From Anaerolineales bacterium (GTDB lineage Bacteria > Chloroflexota > Anaerolineae > Aggregatilineales > UBA2796): a stretch of DNA of 64,000 bases. Below the pieces are notes generated by a model. That model saw only the letters and a list, made by a program, of their open reading frames with translations. It had not been told where the DNA came from and made no database searches. The DNA lies in contig JABTTZ010000003.1 of assembly GCA_015075625.1 (NCBI GenBank), forward strand, positions 682,001-746,000, read 5' to 3'. Of this stretch, positions 35,973 to 44,802 are shown one piece after another. Position 1 is the stretch's first letter. The number at the start of each line of letters is the position of its first letter. The position numbers were made by a program, and so were the translations under genes.

Positions 35973-37577
35973 CTATTGGCACGCCTTAGGGACTTTACCA
36001 AGCCCCGGCGCGGTGGGCAAATAGGCGGCGCTGAAGGCAGTGACCGTTGAGACAAGCCCCATAAAAATGGGCGCTTTCCCCGGCGGCTGCACACTGAAGG
36101 AAAGCTGCTCATCACGCCCGCGCACGGCATACAACACCGTGCCATCCGCCAGCCACTGAATTTCATAGAGATTATCCGCAGCGGGCGGCACAAAGTCTGA
36201 GCGGCTATCCCCATTAATGCCCAAATAGGCTACGCGGGTGTCCGGTGTGGTGTAGACAATCCCCTTGCTGTCCGGCGTCCAATTAAAGAGATACTGGACA
36301 GGCGGCAGCGTTTGAATCACTTGCCCACTTGCTGGGTTTTGGATACGCCAGCGCGACCCCACCCCAACGAGGAGCATTTTGCCATCTGGCGAGGGAATCA
36401 CGTAATCATCGGCGCTGATCTCCGGCGGCACACCCATATTTTGGGGTTGCCCAATGAGCGGGACAAACCACAACCGCCCGGCAATAGGATCGTTTGGCGG
36501 GGTTTCTTCCGCATAGGGGATATAGGTGTAGAAGCCCTTCCCATCCGTCGCCCACGAAATTGCCGGAGGGAGCATGGCGCGAATGTCGCCAATACCCAAC
36601 TTGGGGACGAATTCAAGAAGGGCGGGTGGCTCATCCGTCTCTGTGGCAGGGTATTTGACCATGTCGTTGGCGCTTAGCAAGACAACGCTGGTACGTTGGG
36701 TGTTGCGCCGAACCCCGTCACGGGGTTGGTTGCCGCGATCCACGCGGAAGGGTTGTGTCAAGCCATCAAGGGGGAGACTAAAGATAGGGTAGCTGTACTC
36801 GTCGTCGCGAATGTCTTCAATCTCTACGCCTGCAATATTTGTCCCCGGAATCCATGTTACACGGCGGGGATAAGCGTCTTGTTCTAAGGCAAAGGTTGTG
36901 GCGTCTGCCATAAGCGCCATTTGCCCAGTGAGCAGTTCCACCCAATAAATCCCGTTGTAGGTGGTAACCAGTGCCGCCGTGCCATCAGGGGCAAGGTCAA
37001 CACTGAGCGGGGGCGGGTTGAACTGGGCGACGATGCGCGGCGGACCGAAGTTATCGGAATAGGACAACGACCCATCCGCTCCGGCAAAAATAGCCCGAAA
37101 CGTCCCCCCGCTAACCGTTTCCCCTTCTGGGATTGCCGTTGGCAGCGGGGAAACGTTGGGCTGAATACAGCGCAAGAGGGGTAAGATCGTACTGGGCAAC
37201 GGAGTAGGGACCTCCCCCGTGAATGGCTCAAGAACGTAATCCACACCAACGGATTCAGCGATCCACCCCTTCAAATCGCCAAGCTGTCCTTGCCACCACC
37301 GCCCCCCTTCAAAAGTGCAAGTGAACTCGCCGCTGACGGTGAGTACTGTTCCCATCGGCAGATAGCGCAGCACAGGGGCTTGAATAGCGGGGTCTGGTTT
37401 GAGGTAAGCGCCGGGGATAAAGGGGCTGTTTGAGCCAACGACTAATGCCATTCCGCCATCGGCAAGGCGCGATTCGGGCAAGCCATCACAATCGCTATTT
37501 TGAGCGCGGGTGGGGAGGTTACTCCCGACCATCGCCCAGAAAAGAACACTTATCACCATCAGGCGTTGTAAGATCAT
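35973..37577 (-). CDS. Secreted SH3-like / beta-propeller protein
   Basis: The 534-residue protein has a signal peptide (MILQRLMVISVLFWAMVGSN... TRAQ). A bacterial SH3-like domain follows (about 50-115: LKPDPAIQAPVLRYLPMGT, RWWQGQLGDLKGWIAESVG). After it lies a WD40/TolB-type beta-propeller with repeated ISWATDGKGFYTYIP, YVIPSPDGKMLLVGVGSRW and FNWTPDSKGIVYTT blades. No catalytic motif was seen. It is likely an exported scaffold or binding protein. It is transcribed divergently from the FecR-domain gene across 272 bp. A C/G-rich hairpin (35936-35960) follows its stop but lacks a T-run. Confidence 0.75.
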   Translation of the reverse strand: MILQRLMVISVLFWAMVGSNLPTRAQNSDCDGLPESRLADGGMALVVGSNSPFIPGAYLKPDPAIQAPVLRYLPMGTVLTVSGEFTCTFEGGRWWQGQLGDLKGWIAESVGVDYVLEPFTGEVPTPLPSTILPLLRCIQPNVSPLPTAIPEGETVSGGTFRAIFAGADGSLSYSDNFGPPRIVAQFNPPPLSVDLAPDGTAALVTTYNGIYWVELLTGQMALMADATTFALEQDAYPRRVTWIPGTNIAGVEIEDIRDDEYSYPIFSLPLDGLTQPFRVDRGNQPRDGVRRNTQRTSVVLLSANDMVKYPATETDEPPALLEFVPKLGIGDIRAMLPPAISWATDGKGFYTYIPYAEETPPNDPIAGRLWFVPLIGQPQNMGVPPEISADDYVIPSPDGKMLLVGVGSRWRIQNPASGQVIQTLPPVQYLFNWTPDSKGIVYTTPDTRVAYLGINGDSRSDFVPPAADNLYEIQWLADGTVLYAVRGRDEQLSFSVQPPGKAPIFMGLVSTVTAFSAAYLPTAPGLGKVPKACQ

Positions 37578-37774
37578 TTTAGGTTGCTACCCTCCACCTC
37601 AATCACCGTAAGCAAGGCACAAAAGAGACTGAATCTTGACGAGATTCGTACAATTTGCCGATCTAAACAAGCCCCATTCATGATACCATACGATGATGGA
37701 CTAAAACGCATCTAGTTATATCCGTTGAGGCGTATTATCTTCGCTATGGGGTGGGTGCATTTTTGTGAGAAATC

Positions 37775-37783
37775 TGATATGCT
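37775..37783 (+). promoter_or_regulatory. Candidate extended -10 promoter of the FecR-domain gene
   Basis: TGA-TATGCT has the TGN extension before a good -10 hexamer, about 67 bp before the start at 37850. No strong -35 lies at the usual distance, as is common for extended -10 promoters. Confidence 0.4.
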
Positions 37784-37849
37784 AGAAAATGTGGTATTAT
37801 TCAGGTCTCACGTCGTCAGGCAAACTTTGCAAAAAGGGTGAGTGGCTTT

Positions 37850-39064
37850 ATGAAGATCAACCGTCTTGCCAAGCCGATCAGCGTCATGTTGATCACGGCA
37901 GCGTTGATGATGACCTTGCTGCCGTCAATGATCACGCCGCGAGCGCAGAGCTTTTCGGCTACATTGACGCCTATTGCTGGGCTTGTGCAGGTTCTTCCCA
38001 TGGGACAAACCGAATGGAAGACCGTTACCAAAACTACCCTTTTAAATCAGGGTGATCAGGTGCGCACAGGCAGTACAGGGATCGGAAACATCAATGTTGT
38101 CTCCGGTATCGAAGTCGATATTTATCCTGTGACCGTTGTTGAACTCCATGATTTGCGTCTGGGAGACAGCACGCGCCAAGGGATGGTGTTCAATCTATTC
38201 CATCTTGTTGGGGCGGTGTTCATGAAGGTCGATATGGAAGTGACCGCTCGTGACCGCATTGAAACAACATTGCCTTTGGCAGGCGTTAAGGTTGAGGGGA
38301 CAAAGTGGTATACCTTTGTCACCCCTAAGATGGACGCGCTTGTTGTTCCCGCCGAAGACCAGGTAACCATTCGCGGCGTCACCGGCTCGCGCTATGTCAT
38401 TGACCCTGAAGAAGCCTATTGGGTCTTCGTCACAGCGCAATCGAACCCGCTTGTTTGTACCGCAGATTTCCTCCGTCGCGGCATTGGCGAACGGTTGATC
38501 TCCGAAAAGAAAGCCGGGGCAGCCGATGTAACCGGCTTGCGCGATCACTTGAAGGAAGACCTCATCCGCAATGTGAATCCGCAGTACCGCAACTTCCTGC
38601 ACGATCAATTGAACATCCCCCAAGAAGACTTCATCACGATGACTCTTGAGGATGAAGACACGGCGTTGAAAGACCTTGTGCCGTTGATCGATAAGTTCGA
38701 TGCGAAGGGCGAGCGTCTGCCGAAGTTCTTAGAGATTTACCGCGATTTCTGGTCAACCTATTGGACACAGGTTCAAGATACCCCCATGGCGCTGGAAACC
38801 TGCGGAAATAACGTAGAGGACGCCGGCGAAACCGAGGACAACTGCGAAAACGACTTCAATTTCAAGCCCTACTGCGGTAACGGCTTCTGCGAGACAGATC
38901 GTTTCCGCCCCGGTATCTTGGGTGAGTCTTCGATCAACTGCCCCGATGACTGCCGGATCGGTGGCGGGCTGGATCAAAGCTGCGCGTTGGTCACTAACAA
39001 CCTTCTGAACCCGCCCCCGCCAACAGGCGGTGGTCGTCCGACGCCTTCTGGTGTAGGGCGCTAA
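37850..39064 (+). CDS. Secreted FecR-domain protein with Cys-rich C-terminus
   Basis: The product of about 404 residues has a signal peptide (MKINRLAKPISVMLITAALMM... RAQS) and then a FecR-like beta domain (about 45-200): LTPIAGLVQVLPMGQTEWK, LLNQGDQVRTGSTGIGNIN, ETTLPLAGVKVEGTKW. The middle is helical. The C-terminus has CGNNVEDAGETEDNCEND, CGNGFCETDRF and SINCPDDC, a pattern seen in calcium- or disulfide-stabilised repeats of exported proteins, then Pro/Gly. No TonB or sigma-factor partner is near, so iron signalling is unlikely; extracellular binding is more plausible. ATG 37850 is preferred over GTG 37838. A terminator follows at 39092. Confidence 0.8.
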   Translation: MKINRLAKPISVMLITAALMMTLLPSMITPRAQSFSATLTPIAGLVQVLPMGQTEWKTVTKTTLLNQGDQVRTGSTGIGNINVVSGIEVDIYPVTVVELHDLRLGDSTRQGMVFNLFHLVGAVFMKVDMEVTARDRIETTLPLAGVKVEGTKWYTFVTPKMDALVVPAEDQVTIRGVTGSRYVIDPEEAYWVFVTAQSNPLVCTADFLRRGIGERLISEKKAGAADVTGLRDHLKEDLIRNVNPQYRNFLHDQLNIPQEDFITMTLEDEDTALKDLVPLIDKFDAKGERLPKFLEIYRDFWSTYWTQVQDTPMALETCGNNVEDAGETEDNCENDFNFKPYCGNGFCETDRFRPGILGESSINCPDDCRIGGGLDQSCALVTNNLLNPPPPTGGGRPTPSGVGR

Positions 39065-39091
39065 TAAACCCACTGAGTTTAGATGGTGAAT

Positions 39092-39126
39092 AAAAAGGGC
39101 GAGTCGTGAGACTCGCCTTTTTGTTT
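39092..39126 (+). terminator. Rho-independent terminator after the FecR-domain gene
   Basis: Stem AAAAGGGCGAGTC / GACTCGCCTTTT with loop GTGA and a TTTTTGTTTTG tail, 28 bp past the stop. Flanking A/T tracts would let it work both ways. Confidence 0.85.
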
Positions 39127-39287
39127 TGTCACGTAAATCCCTTTGGATTCCCGCCAACAGAATCAGGTTAATCCCACACCCTCTGGAAAAGAGTGATCAT
39201 GTTTCATGAAGATCGCTTCCCACACCGTGTAATGTTGCTACGAATCATCGGAATCAGTGTAAGATTGCCGAAAAGGAACGGTGATTT

Positions 39288-40439
39288 ATGCCTCGCATCA
39301 CAACCCGCGCCTCATTGGAAGAGCGCGAATTGGCAACCCTTGCCCCTTATGCACTCACCGCACAGGGAAGCGCCGGACGTCGCCACCCCGAGCCAGAAGA
39401 CCCTCACCGCACGGCATTTCAACGGGATCGGGATCGCATCCTCCACACAACAGCATTTCGGCGCTTGGAATACAAAACACAAGTTTTCGTCAACTATGAA
39501 GGGGATTACTATCGCACGCGCCTGACCCACTCTTTGGAAGTGGCACAGATTGGGCGAACCATTGCACGGGCGCTTGGCGCAAACGAAGATCTGGTGGAGG
39601 GGATTTGCCTCTCGCACGATCTCGGACACTCCCCGTTCGGTCACGCCGGGGAGGATGTGCTAAACCATCTTATGCGCGATCACGGCGGGTTTAACCACAA
39701 CGTGCAGAGCTACCGCATCGTGACCAAACTAGAACGGCGCTACCCTGGCTGGCAGGGCTTAAATCTGACCCATGAGCTTTTGGAAGGCATTGCCAAACAT
39801 GAGACGGATTATGATGTCAGCGCCGTTGCCGATTTTGATGCCCACTTGCGTGGCAGTCTAGAAGCACAGATTGCCAATGTTGCTGATGAGCTTGCCTATA
39901 ATGCGCATGATTTGGACGACGGCTTGCGGGCAGGCTTGCTCCGTGTAGAGCAGATTCAACCTCTGGCAATCTGGGCGCTGATAGGGCAAACAATCACAAC
40001 AACCGGATTCGATGATGTGGCACGTCACCAAATTCATCGGGCGTTGATTAGTGCCTTACTAGAGGATGTGGTGACGACGACGGCGGCGGCAATTGAGGGG
40101 GCAAAGGTGGTCACCCCGCTCGATATTCAACGCCTGTCCGCGAATGTGATCGGCTATAGTCCGGCGCTTGCCGAGGCAAACCGCGAACTGAAACGGTTTC
40201 TCTATGAGAATCTCTACTATCACTATCGTGTGATTCGGATGACAGTGAAAGCAAGGCGTTTCCTCAGCGAGTTGTTTGCATCCTACGCTGCTGAGCCAAA
40301 ACAACTCCCCCCAGAAACGCAGCGGCATATCGAGAGCAAAGGACTGTACCGAACGATCTGCGATTACATTGCTGGCATGACAGATCGTTATGCACTCCAA
40401 GAATGGGAACGCCTGAACGATCCCTTCACACGCACCTGA
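39288..40439 (+). CDS. HD-domain deoxynucleoside triphosphate triphosphohydrolase (dGTPase-like)
   Basis: The 383-residue protein has the dGTPase plan: N-terminal DRDRILHTTAFRRLEYKTQVF, the HD metal site RLTHSLEVAQIGR and CLSHDLGHSPFGHAGEDVL, then FNHNVQSYRIVTKLERRYP and DEVAYN-like DELAYNAHDLDDGL. These enzymes remove tripolyphosphate from dNTPs, setting pool size; relatives deplete dNTPs during phage infection. The size is that of the short bacterial form (dGTPase-like family type 2). An AAGGAACGGTGA site precedes the ATG. It converges on lgt with no intergenic gap, so the two stops meet end to end. Confidence 0.9.
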   Translation: MPRITTRASLEERELATLAPYALTAQGSAGRRHPEPEDPHRTAFQRDRDRILHTTAFRRLEYKTQVFVNYEGDYYRTRLTHSLEVAQIGRTIARALGANEDLVEGICLSHDLGHSPFGHAGEDVLNHLMRDHGGFNHNVQSYRIVTKLERRYPGWQGLNLTHELLEGIAKHETDYDVSAVADFDAHLRGSLEAQIANVADELAYNAHDLDDGLRAGLLRVEQIQPLAIWALIGQTITTTGFDDVARHQIHRALISALLEDVVTTTAAAIEGAKVVTPLDIQRLSANVIGYSPALAEANRELKRFLYENLYYHYRVIRMTVKARRFLSELFASYAAEPKQLPPETQRHIESKGLYRTICDYIAGMTDRYALQEWERLNDPFTRT

Positions 40440-41270
40440 TTATTCAGCGGGAATCCCTTCTGCGGTAGAGGATTCCCGCCCACCTATGCGCTGGCGAATG
40501 AGAATCACCCCGCCAGCGAGGATGAATACAAGGAAGGAAATAACTTGTGCCGTTGTTAGCCCGCCGCCAAGCGTGTGGCTATCGAGACGGACAAAATCGA
40601 GCAAGAAGCGGATCAGTGCGTAGGACATCAAGTAGAGCAAAATAACTGCGCCGTTCCGCAAGCGCTTTCCCCAACGGCGATCCACATAGATCAGGATCAA
40701 GCACGTCGCCACCATCCATAGTGACTCATAGAGGAACAATGGGTGGAAGCGCTCAAACGACTCGTATCCAGGGAGGCGGTTGGTGCGATCAATGCTGATC
40801 GCCCAGGGAAGGTCGCTTGGTGCGCCGTAAAGTTCCTGATTGACAAAATTGCCCCACCGCCCGATTGCCTGCCCAAGCGCCATTCCGGGCGCAATGACAT
40901 CCAACCAACGGATGATCGGCTCTTTCTGGCGCAGTCCGTAGATTACAATCCCCAAAAAGCCGCCGAGGATCGCCCCATAAATACCCAAGCCGCCCTTCCA
41001 AATGGCAAGGATTTCCAGTGGGTTTTGGAGGTAGTGTTCCGTCGTCAAGCCGCTGGCGGGTGAGGGCGTCAGCACATGGTAGAGTCGCGCCCCAATCAGT
41101 CCCGGCAGAAGCGCCCAGAAAAAGCCGTTCCAGATGTGTTCCGTGTTCAACCCGCGCCGCGCCGCCCGCTGTGCGGTGAGCCACAATCCGGCAAGCATCC
41201 CGGCGATCAAAAAAAGAGCGTAAAAGCGAATGTAGATCGGACCCACGTGGATACCGAGCGAATCGATCAT
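40440..41270 (-). CDS. lgt: Prolipoprotein diacylglyceryl transferase
   Basis: Lgt moves a diacylglyceryl group from phosphatidylglycerol to the lipobox cysteine of prolipoproteins in the membrane. The 276-residue protein has about seven TM helices, the IRFYALFLIAGML first segment, the ARLYHVL region and the signature GRWGNFVNQELYGAP. PLFLYESLWM and a C-terminal RFLLDFVRLDS follow. Length is normal. Its start is 129 bp from the stop of the receptor-like gene with a hairpin between. No lsp is in the window. Confidence 0.95.
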   Translation of the reverse strand: MIDSLGIHVGPIYIRFYALFLIAGMLAGLWLTAQRAARRGLNTEHIWNGFFWALLPGLIGARLYHVLTPSPASGLTTEHYLQNPLEILAIWKGGLGIYGAILGGFLGIVIYGLRQKEPIIRWLDVIAPGMALGQAIGRWGNFVNQELYGAPSDLPWAISIDRTNRLPGYESFERFHPLFLYESLWMVATCLILIYVDRRWGKRLRNGAVILLYLMSYALIRFLLDFVRLDSHTLGGGLTTAQVISFLVFILAGGVILIRQRIGGRESSTAEGIPAE

Positions 41271-41298
41271 GATCTGGTGTTGTCCTTGTTACAAAGGG

Positions 41299-41322
41299 CG
41301 GGCGACCCCCAAAGGTCGCCCG
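41299..41322 (-). other. Hairpin between the receptor-like gene and lgt
   Basis: CGGGCGACC / GGTCGCCCG, 9 bp perfect, loop CCCAAA (plus strand). On the minus strand it is followed by CCCTTTGT, a weak T-run, so it may act as a partial terminator after the gene ending at 41400. Confidence 0.5.
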
Positions 41323-41399
41323 TGATGTCTATACCTTGATTTTACACGCTAGAGCGGGCGCACGAACCTGTACGCCCACTGAATCTATGTTCGTGATGG

Positions 41400-43247
41400 T
41401 TACGGCTGCAACTCGTAGGTGATTTCCGGCTTGTTGTTTGCCTCCCCAGAAGGACCTTCATCGACCTGAAGATTGAGGTCAAGGACGATGGCGATCTTAA
41501 AGACGCCCCCACCAGTGACCCCTGCATAGGGGATGTTCACGGTGACTTGCTGCCCGGCAGCCAACCCAGAAAGGTTTGTTGCCCCAAAAACGCCACCCGG
41601 ATCAAAGGCGGCGGCAATGGCAAAGGGACCAGCATCGCGCCCGCCTGCATTGCGGATCGTCGCCGTTAGGGTGAAGGGCTGCCCACTCTTGAGCGGGTAT
41701 GGCGAGAGTGAGGCGTTCACCAAAACGATGTCTGCGAAGGGAGCGAGGGTCGGCGTTGCCGTTGCTGCCGGTGTAGGCGTTGGCGGGACGGGAACAACGG
41801 GCAGTGAGAACAGATCGCCAAAGATGCTGACTAGATTCGGATCGCTGGAAATCCAGCCCTGCTGCCCACCAAAATTGATTGTGTACCACAAGCGATCCGG
41901 CGATGCGCCGAACAATTGAACTTGCTGCCCGCGTTGCAGCGCTCCAATCGGTGGGTTGTAGTTTGTGCCGGGTCCGGAACGAATGTTGAGCCGATCACTG
42001 ATCACCGTCGCCACAACGCCCGCTGGCGTGGCGGTGGGGATTGCCGTCGGTGGGAGGGCGAGGGTGGGCGTAGCCAGCGGGACGAACGGTGTAGCGGTAG
42101 GGATCACCTCGGCAACGAGGGACTGCCGTTGATTGTTATCATAACGGGCAACGAGGATCGGACCACCGCTCACATTCGTGCGGATAACATATGCCCCACT
42201 GGTCAGTTCGCCATTCCCCGCACTGGGGTTCAGCGTCCCTTGCAGCCCGCTAAAGGGCGGCTGACGAAGCAACCCCGCCAAAAGCGCCCCCGGCTCACTG
42301 CCGGCAAAGTTGATCGCCTGTAAGAGCAGTGATGCGCTGTCATAGGCTGCGGCGGAGAGCGAATCGGGGACATCGGCAAAGGCGGCGACGTAATCTTGGA
42401 TAAAGTCATTGCTGACGAGGGTTCGCGCCGCCACCGTCCAACCGGTGACGCCATAAATACCCCCGCGCAGATCGGGCTTGACGCCCCGTAGGAAGGCGCG
42501 ATCATCGGCGCGATCTGTGGCGAAATTCCCTATAAACCCGCTTGCCCGCAGCGCGTTGTAGAGTTCTACCAATTGCTCTGGTGTGCCGAAGGCAGCAATC
42601 GTATCTGGCTGGCTTTGCAGCAAGACGGGGATGGCCTCGCTGACAGGGCGGGCGGGGTCTTGGAGGACAACGTTCGCACTGATACTGCGGGAGGCAAAGG
42701 CGGCAACGAGCGCCCCCGTTGCCGAGGCAGCCCCAGCCCCGCCCTGATAAATGGCGATCCGTGTCGCCCGTGCCTCACTGATCAGGGCATCGGCAAGGGC
42801 ATTCATACGGAAGCTGTCGTTCGCCCGGCTGCGTTGGACAAATCCCCCCACACGGACGATGCTGCTCGTCGCACCAGTGAAGACGGGGACGCCAGAGACG
42901 GATAAGATGATTGAGGAATCGGCTGCCAATTGATCTTCATCGGGTCCGAAAATGGCAATCGCGCCGAGTTGCTTCAACTGATCGACAGCAGCTTGCACCG
43001 CACCGCCAGCATCAACAGCGACAACCCGCAAGTTGTAGGGCGTCCCATTCGGGAGCGTCAACCCTGCGGCATTTGCTTGTTCGGTCAAGAGCGAGACGCC
43101 GCGCAGCGTAGGACCATCAATTGCCCCAATGACACCTATGGTGAGGGTCTGTCCGGCTTGTGTGGCACGGATGGGTGTGGGCAGTGCCGTCCCGCCGATC
43201 AGGGCGGTCAGGATCACAACCAATAGGACGATACGTAATTTAGCCAT
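41400..43247 (-). CDS. Secreted periplasmic-binding-protein / SH3 / CARDB fusion
   Basis: The 615-residue protein has a signal peptide (MAKLRIVLLVVILTALIGG). A Leu/Ile/Val-type ligand-binding fold follows (about 35-380: LTIGVIGAIDGPTLRGVSLL, LKQLGAIAIFGPDEDQLAA, SLSAAAYDSASLLLQAINF). Then come a Pro/Ala/Thr linker, an SH3-like domain (about 415-475: SDRLNIRSGPGTNYNPPIGAL, QGWISSDP), a second linker and a CARDB domain (about 510-610: YPLKSGQPFTLTATIRNAG, LDLNLQVDEG). Binding and adhesion modules joined this way suggest a surface sensor or scaffold; no ABC permease or ATPase is next to it. Confidence 0.82.
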   Translation of the reverse strand: MAKLRIVLLVVILTALIGGTALPTPIRATQAGQTLTIGVIGAIDGPTLRGVSLLTEQANAAGLTLPNGTPYNLRVVAVDAGGAVQAAVDQLKQLGAIAIFGPDEDQLAADSSIILSVSGVPVFTGATSSIVRVGGFVQRSRANDSFRMNALADALISEARATRIAIYQGGAGAASATGALVAAFASRSISANVVLQDPARPVSEAIPVLLQSQPDTIAAFGTPEQLVELYNALRASGFIGNFATDRADDRAFLRGVKPDLRGGIYGVTGWTVAARTLVSNDFIQDYVAAFADVPDSLSAAAYDSASLLLQAINFAGSEPGALLAGLLRQPPFSGLQGTLNPSAGNGELTSGAYVIRTNVSGGPILVARYDNNQRQSLVAEVIPTATPFVPLATPTLALPPTAIPTATPAGVVATVISDRLNIRSGPGTNYNPPIGALQRGQQVQLFGASPDRLWYTINFGGQQGWISSDPNLVSIFGDLFSLPVVPVPPTPTPAATATPTLAPFADIVLVNASLSPYPLKSGQPFTLTATIRNAGGRDAGPFAIAAAFDPGGVFGATNLSGLAAGQQVTVNIPYAGVTGGGVFKIAIVLDLNLQVDEGPSGEANNKPEITYELQP

Positions 43248-43472
43248 GAAACGCTGTCTCCTTTTGGAAGGTGTCTTTGTATTGTATTGACCGTCTCAAG
43301 CGGAGAGAGGTGTTGGACGCTTGCCCACCCCTTTCCCTACGGGATACCGCCCTGTCAAATGTGCCACAACGAGGGGAGAAATGGACGGCTGCCAATTGGG
43401 TCATTGGTTTATCATTATAGCCTGTATCGTCATAGGGCGCATGGCGGGTGCAAGGCGGCTGCGACACATTGT

Positions 43473-43501
43473 TTGAATTTCGTTTAGAGATTCGCTATAC
43501 T
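43473..43501 (+). promoter_or_regulatory. Promoter of the glycosyltransferase / GpgS unit
   Basis: TTGAAT (43473-43478) and TATACT (43496-43501) with a 17-bp spacer, 35 bp before the TTG start, which is itself preceded by GGAGGTGA. Confidence 0.6.
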
Positions 43502-43536
43502 CCCACTCCCGTTCATCTTCAATTCACGGAGGTGAT

Positions 43537-44802
43537 TTGACGGAAATAGCGATCTTGCATTACGCTGCTCCTCCTACGGTGGGTGGCGTCGAGACAACCA
43601 TCGCCCACCATGCACGGGGACTCCGCCGCATGGGGTATCGTGTGCGGCTTATTGCCGGTGCGCCAAGCAGTTGGGACGCCTCCGAAACATCCATTCCCCT
43701 TCTTGTAGACTCACGCTTCAGTTCAAGTGATGCTCATGTTTTGGCACTCAAACGCGATTTAGATCGCGGTATTGTCCCAGAGGGATTTAGTGCGTTTCAA
43801 AAGGAGGTGACGAATGCCCTACGCGATGCGCTGCGTGGCTGCCCAATTTGTATTGCGCATAACGTCCCCACGCTGCACAAAAATTTGGCGCTTAGCGCCG
43901 CATTGGAAACCCTTTGCCAAGAAGGGGCGATCCGCCTCATTGCGTGGTGTCATGATCTGGCATGGACAAACGATCTCTACGCCCCAGAGCTCCATCCCGG
44001 TGAGGCATGGGACGTGATTCGCCGAAGTTGGGTGGGAACACGTTATGTAACGGTTTCAGAGGCGCGTCGGCAAGAAGTGGCTCGGCTGCTCGACTTACCC
44101 CCGCCATCGGTAATGGTCATTCCCCCAGGGGTTGACTTAGTGGCGTTCCTTCACTGGACGCCTGCCATGCAGCACCTTGCAGAGATGCTGAACCTCCCCG
44201 CTGCGGACGTTATTCTACTCTTGCCTGCCCGCCTCACCCGCCGTAAAAACATCGCCCTCGCGCTGAGCGTCTTAGCCCATCTACGCCGCCTTTCAGGGGC
44301 AGATGTGCGGTTGGTGGTGACCGGTCCGCCGGGGGCGCACAACCCCGCCAACCCGGGTTATTTGGGAGAACTTCTCAATCAGCGGGCGGCGCTCGGTTTA
44401 GAGGACTCCGCCCACTTCCTCTATGCTCTCGGTGAAGGCGATACCCCCTTCATCCCCGACGATGCCACCCTTGCCAACCTATATGGGCTTGCCGATGCGT
44501 TATTCTTCCCCTCTACACAAGAAGGGTTCGGCATCCCCATGTTGGAAGCGGGGCTTGTTGGCTTGCCCATTTTCTGCGCCGATTTGCCCCCTCTACGAGA
44601 AACGGGCGGCGAGACAGCCACCTATTTTGATCCTGTAAACGCCGCTCCTCAAGACCTTGCGGCAGCAATTTGGAACGCTTTGCGTACTAATCCACTGCAC
44701 ACAATGCGCGTCCGCGTGCGACAGCACTATTGCTGGGAGGCGATTCTCCGCAACCACCTACACCCCTTGATTCAGTCTCTTTTGGAGGATACGGATAGAT
44801 GA
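43537..44802 (+). CDS. GT4-family glycosyltransferase coupled to a GpgS-like gene
   Basis: The 421-residue GT-B enzyme opens with AILHYAAPPTVGGVETTIAHHARGL, the glycine-rich acceptor loop of GT4 proteins. It has the middle WCHDLAWTND, VTVSEARRQEVARLL and VIPPGVDLVAFL, then LLLPARLTRRKNIALAL and the donor-site ALFFPSTQEGFGIPMLEAG (EX7E). It starts at TTG after GGAGGTGA. Its last four bases overlap the start of the GpgS-like gene as ATGA. That coupling suggests it adds a second sugar to the product of the downstream enzyme, as in mannosylglucosylglycerate synthesis; this is an inference from context. Confidence 0.85.
   Translation: MTEIAILHYAAPPTVGGVETTIAHHARGLRRMGYRVRLIAGAPSSWDASETSIPLLVDSRFSSSDAHVLALKRDLDRGIVPEGFSAFQKEVTNALRDALRGCPICIAHNVPTLHKNLALSAALETLCQEGAIRLIAWCHDLAWTNDLYAPELHPGEAWDVIRRSWVGTRYVTVSEARRQEVARLLDLPPPSVMVIPPGVDLVAFLHWTPAMQHLAEMLNLPAADVILLLPARLTRRKNIALALSVLAHLRRLSGADVRLVVTGPPGAHNPANPGYLGELLNQRAALGLEDSAHFLYALGEGDTPFIPDDATLANLYGLADALFFPSTQEGFGIPMLEAGLVGLPIFCADLPPLRETGGETATYFDPVNAAPQDLAAAIWNALRTNPLHTMRVRVRQHYCWEAILRNHLHPLIQSLLEDTDR

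Noticed and set aside
37578-37849. Riboswitch or leader in the divergent gap
   Set aside because: No known aptamer core could be matched; only an extended -10 was seen.
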